This document shows positions 1-5,541 of a stretch of DNA of 11,344 nt, piece after piece; the stretch's first letter is position 1, and each line of letters opens with the position of its first letter. Location of the stretch: assembly GCA_019348095.1 (NCBI GenBank), contig JAHWKC010000054.1, forward strand, positions 1 through 11,344. The letters run 5' to 3'. The position numbers and the translations under genes were made by a program. This DNA comes from Pseudomonadota bacterium (lineage in GTDB: Bacteria; Pseudomonadota; Gammaproteobacteria; Xanthomonadales; Xanthomonadaceae). The notes beneath the pieces were generated by a model. The model was not told where the DNA came from, ran no database searches, and saw nothing but the letters and a program-made list of their open reading frames with translations.

Positions 1-287
1 CGCAGCCCGGTTTCGGAGGGGACTGCAGGCAGTTCGGAGGTGGAATCATCCGTTGTTAGGCTGGCGACCGAGGCTTGGTACCCCAGCGCGTTGATCTGGG
101 CGGCTAGCGCGGCCGGCTCCAGGTCCGCGCCAGTAATTCGCGCGAGACCTTCGGGATAGGAGACCTCGGCGTTGTCGACGCCGCCCGTCTTCTCAAGAGC
201 CGTCTGGATGCGCTGCGCGCACCCGCCGCAGGTCATGCCCGCCACACGCACCACGACCTCGGATCGGGCCGCCACGTTAGCCGCCAC
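1..287 (-). CDS. merA: Mercuric reductase MerA, N-terminal heavy-metal-binding domain (cut by the window edge)
   Basis: Only the first ~95 residues are present; the gene continues beyond base 1. The visible part is one heavy-metal-associated (HMA) domain with the metal-binding motif GMTCGGCAQ at about residues 18-26, followed by the typical ...VSYPEGLARI... and ...LGYQASVA... segments and then a low-complexity linker. In MerA this NmerA domain passes Hg(II) to the cytosolic flavoprotein core, which reduces it to Hg(0) with NADPH. The call rests on the domain plus its place directly after merT and merP; the catalytic core is not visible. A copper-ATPase or a free-standing HMA protein is the alternative. 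The start is uncertain: the GTG at 287 lies one base after the merP stop but has no clear ribosome binding site. A second GTG lies at 275. Confidence 0.8.
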   Translation of the reverse strand, partial: MAANVAARSEVVVRVAGMTCGGCAQRIQTALEKTGGVDNAEVSYPEGLARITGADLEPAALAAQINALGYQASVASLTTDDSTSELPAVPSETGL

Positions 288-288
288 G

Positions 289-573
289 TTATTTGCTCAG
301 CGTCGCAGGGAAACCGACATCGGCCGAAGCCTTCTGCAGCGCCTGCACGTCGGCCTTGGTGTCATCGAACGTCACCAGCGCCTGCTTGGTCTCGAAGTCG
401 ACCTTGGCTTCACGAACGCCGGGTACCCGCTTGAGTGCGGTCTTGACGGTCAACGGGCAGGTCACGCAGGACATGTTCGCCACGTCGAGTTCGACGGTGC
501 GGATCGCAGCATGGGCGCTAAAGCTCAGGCCCGTCAGAGTGAGCATCAGCACAAACAGGGGAGTCTTCATCAT
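289..573 (-). CDS. merP: Periplasmic mercury-binding protein MerP
   Basis: 94 aa, close to the usual MerP length of about 91. Residues 1-22 form a signal peptide: a short basic start, a hydrophobic core and an SAHA cleavage site. The mature part is a single HMA fold with the motif NMSCVTC (Cys36 and Cys39), which in this family binds Hg(II) between the two thiols. MerP collects Hg(II) in the periplasm and hands it to MerT. The motif starts with Asn rather than the common Gly (GMTCxxC), a small variation. The start was taken at ATG 573, with GAGG five bases upstream; the ATG at 570 is also possible. The merT stop TGA overlaps this ribosome binding site, so merT and merP are tightly linked, and merA follows one base after the stop. 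Confidence 0.94.
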   Translation of the reverse strand: MMKTPLFVLMLTLTGLSFSAHAAIRTVELDVANMSCVTCPLTVKTALKRVPGVREAKVDFETKQALVTFDDTKADVQALQKASADVGFPATLSK

Positions 574-580
574 TGGTTCC

Positions 581-931
581 TCAGTAGAAGTACGGGACAA
601 CATAGGGATAGGCGATCGCCACCAGTACAAGCACAGCGACGCCCCAGAACAGGGCCTTGTAAGCAATGCGGTTGCGTGGAGTCGCGCAGGCTTCGCCCGG
701 TGCGCAAGCCGCCTGCGGGCGGAAAATGCGCCGATAGGCGAAGAACAGTGCGATCAGCGCGATCGCGATCGTGAAGGGCCGGAAGGGCTCCAGGACCTGA
801 AGCTGTCCGAGCCACGCTCCCCCCAGCCCCACCGATACCAGCAGCAGCGGGCCCAGGCAGCAGGCCGATGCCAGGACCGCCGCCACGCCGCCGGCGGCGA
901 GCACCGCCGCGCTCTTCTTCTCTTCAGCCAT
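581..931 (-). CDS. merT: Mercuric ion inner-membrane transporter MerT
   Basis: 116 aa, the standard MerT size. Three membrane segments are visible, at about residues 10-40, 52-67 and 91-113. Cys24-Cys25 sits in the first (SACCLGP), and Cys76 and Cys82 sit in the cytosolic loop between segments 2 and 3. These positions match those known for the Tn501/Tn21 family, where the first pair takes Hg(II) from MerP and the second pair passes it inward to MerA. The gene is preceded by its own MerR-type promoter (964-994), giving a predicted leader of about 25 bases, and has a weak AAGGG ribosome binding site nine bases before the ATG. It is followed by merP after seven bases. It is therefore the first gene of a merT-merP-merA unit. 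Confidence 0.96.
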   Translation of the reverse strand: MAEEKKSAAVLAAGGVAAVLASACCLGPLLLVSVGLGGAWLGQLQVLEPFRPFTIAIALIALFFAYRRIFRPQAACAPGEACATPRNRIAYKALFWGVAVLVLVAIAYPYVVPYFY

Positions 932-963
932 GTACGTGGGCCCTTGAAATACGTTGGGAGCGT

Positions 964-994
964 ACCTTAAGGCCGTACTTGGCTACGGAGTCAA
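964..994 (-). promoter_or_regulatory. Second MerR-dependent promoter/operator, in front of merT
   Basis: Read on the minus strand: -35 TTGACT (994-989), a 19-bp spacer and -10 TAAGGT (969-964). The spacer holds the imperfect dyad CCGTAG-CCAA-GTACGG (988-973). The 19-bp spacing and this dyad are the hallmark of MerR-activated mer promoters, in which Hg-MerR untwists an over-long spacer. The -35 and -10 hexamers match those of the Tn501 merT promoter as I know it. The site lies between the exported-protein gene and merT, far from merR, so it should start a separate transcript for merTPA. Confidence 0.87.
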
Positions 995-1056
995 GAGGGC
1001 AGCCGACGGCGCCATTAACGATTAATCGCAGACGGCGGTCGGTGCTGCGACACGAT

Positions 1057-1080
1057 GTGGCGCTCGGCCCTGAGCGCCAC
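1057..1080. other. Perfect 9-bp hairpin after the exported-protein gene
   Basis: GTGGCGCTC at 1057-1065 pairs perfectly with GAGCGCCAC at 1072-1080 around a six-base loop. Flanking CGATGT (1053-1058) and ACATCG (1084-1089) offer an alternative outer pairing. It lies about 40 bases past the stop of the 1119-1820 gene and before the second mer promoter, where a terminator or RNA-processing element would fit. No U-tract follows on the minus strand, so it is not a classical intrinsic terminator. Confidence 0.45.
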
Positions 1081-1118
1081 TCGACATCGCTTCATCGTCG
1101 CAGTGACAACAACGCGGG

Positions 1119-1820
1119 TCATTTTTTCGGCTGTTCTTTCTGCTTCTGCTGCTCTTTCTGCTTCATGAGCTGCTTGACCTGGTCCGCCGTGGCCTGCGCC
1201 ATCGTCATCTGATCGGGGTCCCCGGCATCGGGCATCGGTTGGAAGTTCAACTTCTTGGTCAGCGGCGCCGACTCTCCCTTTGCCATGGCGATGATCTGCT
1301 CGGTGTAGGCCTTCTTGGCGTCCTCTACCGATCGGTCACCACTCGCAATCTCATGTGCCAGGTTCAGCGCCAGAATGTTGGCCGCTTCCTTGTCGCACCG
1401 GGCCGCCAGTTCGCCGCGGGTGCGCTCGGCAATGACGCTGCCGTCGTACTGGGCCAACTCGTCGAACCTGTCCGGCGGTACCTGATAGTTCACGACCTGC
1501 AGCAGCATGTCTTTGTGCGGTAGCGGGAACCGATGATCAATCTCCTCGTTGATGAGCTCGGTGCGCTTCCAGGGACCGTTGTTGTGCCACACCAGACGTT
1601 GTTCGGTGATTTCCTGCGGCGCGCCGTACTTCTTCAGCATCGTGCGCGCGACATCGCGCGGCTTGGGTTTCCAGTCAGCGATCACCTGTTCGATGTCGGC
1701 GGTACTGGCACGTGTGTCCGGCTGCTGGCCGGATCCACGGGTTGCGGTGTCCTGCGCGGCGATCCCCAAGCTCAGCAGCGATGCCGAAGCAAGTACAGCG
1801 AATTTCCTCTTGGCGTACAT
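1119..1820 (-). CDS. Exported protein of unknown function inside the mer cluster
   Basis: 233 aa, not recognised as a named family. ATG 1820 was chosen because GGAGG (1832-1828) lies seven bases upstream and because it yields a clean signal peptide: MYAKRK, a hydrophobic stretch to about residue 20, and GIAA/QD as the likely cleavage site. An upstream in-frame start would destroy this. The mature protein is hydrophilic and mixed-charge, with one visible Cys (in AARCDKEAAN) and no CxxC or His-rich metal site. It ends in a Lys/Gln-rich tail (about the last 20 residues, QKEQQKQKEQPKK). It probably acts in the periplasm. It follows the MerT-like gene by 78 bases with no promoter visible between them, so it should share the first MerR-controlled transcript. 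A mercury-related role is inferred from position only. Confidence 0.75.
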   Translation of the reverse strand: MYAKRKFAVLASASLLSLGIAAQDTATRGSGQQPDTRASTADIEQVIADWKPKPRDVARTMLKKYGAPQEITEQRLVWHNNGPWKRTELINEEIDHRFPLPHKDMLLQVVNYQVPPDRFDELAQYDGSVIAERTRGELAARCDKEAANILALNLAHEIASGDRSVEDAKKAYTEQIIAMAKGESAPLTKKLNFQPMPDAGDPDQMTMAQATADQVKQLMKQKEQQKQKEQPKK

Positions 1821-1898
1821 GTCAGATCCTCCAGGTGGATGGCGCAGCAGTTGCGCTTTCGAAAGGTGTGCCTGCACCCGCAAAGGAAAGGTGATCAG

Positions 1899-2213
1899 CT
1901 AGGACTCGCGTTGCGTGTCCTCGGCACTCGCCGATGGTTTCCGTTGCGATCGGGACGCCGGGCATGTCCCGCTGCGCGCGCAGCGACGTCCCTCATTGCG
2001 CGGACACGTCGCGCAACCGCGCCGGAGGTACCAGGCGAAACCGATCACACCGAGCAATGCCAGAAAAATCGCGGCCACCGGCCAGTACGGCAGTACAAAG
2101 GCGAGTGACAAACCGGATAGAAGCAGCAACGGAAGACCGCAGCACACTAGATGCAGCACAGCAAAAAGGACCACAGGACGACGCCGTTCTGGCGCGTGTG
2201 GCGGTAGGTTCAT
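1899..2213 (-). CDS. Small MerT/MerF-like membrane protein, putative mercury transporter
   Basis: 104 aa with two membrane segments, at about residues 13-35 and 40-62. The first carries Cys24-Cys25 in LVCCGLP, at the same residue numbers as the Hg-accepting pair of MerT. After segment 2 comes a short cytosolic tail with four cysteines (Cys67, Cys70, Cys78, Cys84: CATC...C...C), then a Ser/Lys-rich end. Vicinal Cys in TM1 plus a cytosolic Cys cluster is the shared layout of MerT, MerF and MerC, so an inner-membrane Hg(II) importer is a reasonable guess, but I cannot assign it to any one of these families. The start is ATG 2213, with GGAGG four bases upstream. An extended frame to GTG 2363 lacks a ribosome binding site. 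It is the first gene behind the merR-proximal mer promoter, with a long leader of about 170 bases. Confidence 0.77.
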   Translation of the reverse strand: MNLPPHAPERRRPVVLFAVLHLVCCGLPLLLLSGLSLAFVLPYWPVAAIFLALLGVIGFAWYLRRGCATCPRNEGRRCARSGTCPASRSQRKPSASAEDTQRES

Positions 2214-2309
2214 CTGGCCTCCGTCCTGTGTCGTGGGCCTTGCTGCCGGCCGGTTCGCTGCGCCTGAACATCGGGCTTCGAGAGTCGCGGCCGGGACTGC
2301 CTTTGCCTG

Positions 2310-2336
2310 CGTCGAAGATGTTTGGTCACTTCGACG
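2310..2336 (-). other. Perfect 8-bp hairpin in the mer leader
   Basis: CGTCGAAG (2310-2317) and CTTCGACG (2329-2336) are exact reverse complements around an 11-base loop. The element falls inside the predicted transcript leader between the mer promoter (-10 ends at 2388) and the first gene (ATG 2213). It could affect translation or RNA stability. No U-run follows, and I see no known riboswitch class. Confidence 0.35.
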
Positions 2337-2387
2337 AGGGACGCTCGGCGGTGGGTTGTACACGTCGCAAACGCCGCTCTTAGGATT

Positions 2388-2418
2388 ACCCTACGCCCGT
2401 AGTCGGCAACGGAGTCAA
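2388..2418 (-). promoter_or_regulatory. MerR-dependent promoter/operator next to merR
   Basis: Read on the minus strand: -35 TTGACT (2418-2413), a 19-bp spacer and -10 TAGGGT (2393-2388). The spacer contains the imperfect dyad CCGTTG-CCGA-CTACGG (2412-2397). This is the usual place for the mer operator, between divergent merR and the structural genes. The -35 ends only four bases from the merR ATG, and the merR ribosome binding site GGAG (2411-2414) lies within the operator. MerR binding here would therefore also limit merR expression, as known autoregulation predicts. The -10 differs by one base from the copy before merT. Confidence 0.85.
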
Positions 2419-2422
2419 GCAG

Positions 2423-2869
2423 ATGGCTGAACTGGTCTTGAACCTAACGATTGGCGGGGTGGCCAAGGCCACAGGGGTCGGCGTCGAGGCGATCCGTTAT
2501 TACCAGCGGCGCGGCTTGTTGGCCGAACCTACCCGACACGAAGGCCGCGTGCGGCGCTACGGACCCCGCGACGTGGAGCGGCTGCGCTTCGTCAAAGCCG
2601 CGCAGAAGGTCGGCTTTTCGCTTGAGGAGATCGGCACGCTCTTGCGCTTGGATGACGGGACCGGCTGTGATCAGGCACGTGAATTGGCCGCTCACAAGCT
2701 CGAAGACGTGCATGCTCGGCTCGAAAGCCTCAATCGGCTGGAGCGCGTGCTGACTGAACTGGTCGAGCGGTGCGAATCGAACCAGGGGCAGCTGGCATGT
2801 CCTTTGATCCAGGCGCTTGGTGCGACTGGCTCGGCGCCGTCGGCAGGCCGCCCCAGGCGCCGCGCGTAG
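2423..2869 (+). CDS. merR: Mercury-responsive transcriptional regulator MerR
   Basis: 148 aa. An N-terminal winged helix-turn-helix of the MerR family (about residues 8-76; LTIGGVAKATGVGVEAIRYY and the RRYGPRDVERLRFVK wing) is followed by a dimerisation helix and a metal-binding loop. Cys82, Cys117 and Cys126 occupy the same numbered positions as the three Hg(II) ligands of Tn501 MerR, and the surrounding DDGTGC and ACPLI segments are also typical. This separates it from the Cu, Zn and Pb members of the family. It represses and, with Hg(II), activates promoters with a 19-bp spacer, two of which are found here. It is divergent from the mer structural genes. The C-terminus ends in a short Arg-rich tail. 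Confidence 0.97.
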   Translation: MAELVLNLTIGGVAKATGVGVEAIRYYQRRGLLAEPTRHEGRVRRYGPRDVERLRFVKAAQKVGFSLEEIGTLLRLDDGTGCDQARELAAHKLEDVHARLESLNRLERVLTELVERCESNQGQLACPLIQALGATGSAPSAGRPRRRA

Positions 2870-2949
2870 GCAAGGTCTGGTCGGCTGCAGCGCTGCCCAC
2901 GACATCATCACCAATGCGTGGCTATCGTCCGCACACGTCGCGGCTCGAT

Positions 2950-2964
2950 CCCCACTCAGTGGGG
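2950..2964. other. Small GC-rich hairpin between merR and the dehydrogenase
   Basis: CCCCAC (2950-2955) pairs with GTGGGG (2959-2964) over a three-base loop. It sits in the 159-base gap between merR and the next gene. There is no T-run behind it, so its role as a terminator for merR is doubtful. The rest of the gap shows no convincing promoter. Confidence 0.3.
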
Positions 2965-3017
2965 TCCAGTATCAGCTGAGCTTTCGGTCAGGCCGGCCAG
3001 ATCCGCAGCGACCGCAC

Positions 3018-3031
3018 GAGGAGTACCCGTG
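3018..3031 (+). promoter_or_regulatory. Ribosome binding site that fixes the GTG start of the dehydrogenase
   Basis: GAGGAG (3018-3023) is followed by five bases and GTG (3029). The in-frame ATG at 2918 would add 37 residues with no similarity to short-chain dehydrogenases and has no comparable site. Confidence 0.75.
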
Positions 3032-3862
3032 TCGCATTCCGGTGACAGCCCCCATGTTATCGACCCGCCGCTCAAGGGCCAGCGGGCGCTCGTCACCGGT
3101 GCCAGCTCTGGTATTGGCGAAGGCATCGCACGAGCGCTTGCGGGTGCGGGCGCTTCGGTCGTCGTCAATTACCGGTCGAGCCGCGAGGACGCCGAGCGAA
3201 TCACCAGCGAGATTGTCGAATGCGGTGGAACGGCCGTGCCGATCCAAGCCGATATATCGAAGCCGGACCATTGCGGCCGGCTTTTCGATGAGGTGCAGAG
3301 CGCTCTAGGCGGTCTCGACATTGTGGTCGCGAATGCCGGCATCCAACGCGACGCCGCGTTCACCGACCTCAGCCTCGACGACTGGCGCACCGTTCTCAAC
3401 GTCAACCTCACGGGCCAGTTCCTCTGCGCCCAGGAGGCGGTGCGCCGCTTTCGCCGGCAGGGGCACGACCGCGGCCGCTCGGCTGCGCTTGGAAAGATCG
3501 TTTTCACGAGTTCGGTCCACCAGGCTATCCCGTGGGCCGGTCACGCGAACTACGCCACCGCCAAAGGCGGGCTCAAGCTGCTCATGGAATCGATGGCGCA
3601 GGAACTCGCATGCGAAAAGATCCGCGTGAACGCGATCGCCCCTGGCGCGATCAAGACCTTTATCAATCGCGAGGCTTGGGAGACCGAAGAGGCCAAAGAG
3701 CAACTGCTCATGCTGATCCCCTATGGCCGCGTTGGCGAGCCAGAGGACGTGGGCAAAGTCGCCGTCTGGCTTGCATCGGATGATTCGGATTATGTGGTCG
3801 GGACGACCATTTTCGTCGACGGCGGCATGCTGCTCTATCCCGCCTTCCGGGAAGGTGGGTGA
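3029..3862 (+). CDS. Short-chain dehydrogenase, glucose 1-dehydrogenase-like
   Basis: 277 aa from GTG 3029. It is a classical SDR Rossmann enzyme: cofactor motif TGASSGIG (residues 23-30), NAG (102-104), Asn126 in NVNLTG, and the catalytic set Ser162, Tyr175, Lys179 (SSVHQAIPW...NYATAKGG). The SSVH.xIPW segment, APGAIKTFIN, IPYGRVGEPEDVG and the C-terminal VDGGMLLYPAFREGG closely resemble Bacillus-type glucose 1-dehydrogenase, which oxidises beta-D-glucose to gluconolactone with NAD(P)+. The substrate is not proven by these motifs, since many related SDRs act on other polyols or ketones. There is a short extra Arg-rich insert (about residues 140-153) before the catalytic Ser. It lies 159 bases after merR and 85 before the flavoprotein gene, all in the same direction. 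A link to NAD(P)H supply for MerA or the flavoprotein is inference. Confidence 0.9.
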   Translation: MSHSGDSPHVIDPPLKGQRALVTGASSGIGEGIARALAGAGASVVVNYRSSREDAERITSEIVECGGTAVPIQADISKPDHCGRLFDEVQSALGGLDIVVANAGIQRDAAFTDLSLDDWRTVLNVNLTGQFLCAQEAVRRFRRQGHDRGRSAALGKIVFTSSVHQAIPWAGHANYATAKGGLKLLMESMAQELACEKIRVNAIAPGAIKTFINREAWETEEAKEQLLMLIPYGRVGEPEDVGKVAVWLASDDSDYVVGTTIFVDGGMLLYPAFREGG

Positions 3863-3947
3863 GTGATGTAGCGGCGTTGGGTGCATCGACGGGTCACCCC
3901 TGGCGTCGTCGTGCCGTGACCGAACGCAGTACCAGGAGATTGAAGAA

Positions 3948-5297
3948 ATGGCCAAGTCCTACAAGCTCATCATCATTGGAACTGGAACGGCCGCGATGGT
4001 GGCGGCCATGCGAGTTCGCGCCGCAGGCTGGAGCGTCGCGGTCATCGATTTCCGGCCCTTTGGAGGTACCTGCGCGCTGCGTGGCTGTGATCCCAAGAAG
4101 ATGCTCGTCGGCGGCGCGTCGGCGGCCGACCATGCGCGGCGTATGCGAGGCAAAGGCATCGTCGGAGAGATCGACCTGGACTGGGCGGACCTGATCAAGT
4201 TCAAGCGAAGCTTTACCGATCCAGTTCCCGAAAAGCATGAGCACCGATACGCGGAAAAGGGGATCGACACCTTTCATGGGAAGGCGCGGTTCACAGGGCC
4301 CAAGACGCTTGAGCTCAACGGCCAAGTGCTTGAGGGCGAGCACATCCTGATTGCGGCTGGCGCCGAGCCCAACCGACTCGGCATCCCAGGTGAGGAGCAT
4401 CTGATCACCAACGAAGGCTTTCTCAACCTGGAGGCGTTACCCGAGCGCATCGTGCTGGTCGGGGGCGGCTATATCGCCGCCGAGTTTTCCCACGTCGCGG
4501 CTCGGGCCGGCGCGAAAGTCACGATCCTGCAGCATGGCGAGCGGATGCTCAAACACTTCGAGCCCGAGTTGGTGGATTGGCTTATGGCAAAATTCGAGGA
4601 GATCGGGATCGACGTGCGTACTGGAGCAACGGTCGAGGCGATCGATAGGATCGAGACCGGCTATCGCGTGACCGCGTCTGGCGAGGGGGGCGATCTCAGC
4701 CTGGAAGCGGATCTGGTTGTCCACTCGGCCGGCCGCTCGCCAGCGCTCGGCGACCTGGATCTGGACGCGGCAGGCGTGGAGCACGAGAACGGCCGCCTCA
4801 AGCTCAATTGCTTTCTGCAAAGTACGTCGAACCCGGTGGTGTACGCAGCCGGCGATGCGGCTCAGAAAGGCCCCCCGCTTACGCCGGTCTCAAGCCACGA
4901 TGCCAAGGTGGTGGTCGCCAACCTCCTGGAGGGCAACCACGCCGAGCCCGATTACACCGGTGTCCCGAGCGTGGCATTCACGATTCCACCCATCGCCGCG
5001 GTGGGACTCACCGAAGCAGAGGCGAAGCAGCAGGGATTACGCTTCCGGGTCAACTGCCAGAAAGCCTCCGACTGGTTTACGGCCAGACAGACGGCCGAGC
5101 CTGTCTATGGCTTTAAGGTCCTTGTCGAGGAGGGCAGCGAACGCATCATCGGTGCGCACCTGGTCGGCCCCCACGCGGACCAGATGATCAATCTCTTCAC
5201 GTTAGCCATTCGCCACGGGCTGACGGCGCCGCAACTCAAGTCGACGATGTTCGCTTACCCAACGGGCGCGTCGGACGTCGGCTACATGGTGGGATAG
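3948..5297 (+). CDS. Class I pyridine nucleotide-disulfide oxidoreductase (FAD), glutathione-reductase-like, atypical C-terminus
   Basis: 449 aa. The FAD-binding motif GTGTAA (11-16) is followed by the redox-active disulfide GGTCALRGCDPKK (Cys42, Cys47), the NAD(P)H motif GGGYIAAE (172-179), the second FAD motif VYAAGDAA (about 298-305) and a C-terminal dimerisation domain. This is the lipoamide/glutathione/mercuric reductase architecture. It is not MerA: there is no N-terminal HMA domain and no C-terminal Cys pair, as it ends GYMVG. The C-terminal HPTxxE motif, which supplies the catalytic His-Glu pair in glutathione and lipoamide reductases, is replaced by YPTGASD (about 437-443). The substrate is therefore unknown; a small thiol or a quinone-type acceptor is possible. 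The start ATG has AGGAG nine bases upstream. It lies 85 bases after the SDR gene and may be co-transcribed with it. Confidence 0.92.
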   Translation: MAKSYKLIIIGTGTAAMVAAMRVRAAGWSVAVIDFRPFGGTCALRGCDPKKMLVGGASAADHARRMRGKGIVGEIDLDWADLIKFKRSFTDPVPEKHEHRYAEKGIDTFHGKARFTGPKTLELNGQVLEGEHILIAAGAEPNRLGIPGEEHLITNEGFLNLEALPERIVLVGGGYIAAEFSHVAARAGAKVTILQHGERMLKHFEPELVDWLMAKFEEIGIDVRTGATVEAIDRIETGYRVTASGEGGDLSLEADLVVHSAGRSPALGDLDLDAAGVEHENGRLKLNCFLQSTSNPVVYAAGDAAQKGPPLTPVSSHDAKVVVANLLEGNHAEPDYTGVPSVAFTIPPIAAVGLTEAEAKQQGLRFRVNCQKASDWFTARQTAEPVYGFKVLVEEGSERIIGAHLVGPHADQMINLFTLAIRHGLTAPQLKSTMFAYPTGASDVGYMVG

Positions 5298-5392
5298 TCT
5301 CTACAAAAAAGTTTGCCAAATCCCTGCCGACCCTCTGGGCGGCTCCGGCGGTAAACCTTGGCGTCCGTCGACCTAGTTTGGCGCAGGCATAT

Positions 5393-5412
5393 GGCAGTTT
5401 GCCGAAACTGTC
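5393..5412. other. Hairpin in the gap after the flavoprotein gene
   Basis: CAGTTT (5395-5400) and AAACTG (5405-5410) pair around GCCG, extended by a G-T and a G-C pair to 5393/5412. It is followed directly by the palindrome GTCCGGAC (5413-5420). It may mark the 3' end of the SDR-flavoprotein transcript. No T-run follows on either side. The rest of this 244-base gap shows no convincing promoter. Confidence 0.35.
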
Positions 5413-5541
5413 GTCCGGACGGGATATCAAGCCGGCCGTGCACCCGCGCCAGCGTCGATCCTGAACACGTGGGGCTCACCCTGGGCTGACTATGGTGCGC
5501 TTGGTACCCGCGATCGGCGGGATCTTGCCAGGAGAGGTCCG

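Noticed and set aside
1019..1028. Palindrome CGATTAATCG as an operator
   Set aside because: A 10-base palindrome alone, without a known regulator or second copy, is weak evidence; it lies upstream of the second mer promoter and may be chance.
2214..2363. Longer N-terminus (GTG 2363) for the MerT-like protein
   Set aside because: No ribosome binding site; the added 50 residues are polar and would precede TM1 with no parallel in Mer transporters; GGAGG precedes ATG 2213.
2935..2965. tRNA-like T-arm (GGCTCGATCCCC) that might mark an attachment site
   Set aside because: The five-base T-stem does not pair, and no D-arm, anticodon arm or CCA end can be built around it.
2918..3028. Upstream ATG that would lengthen the short-chain dehydrogenase by 37 residues
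   Set aside because: There is no ribosome binding site, the added residues are unlike SDRs, and a strong GAGGAG precedes the GTG at 3029.
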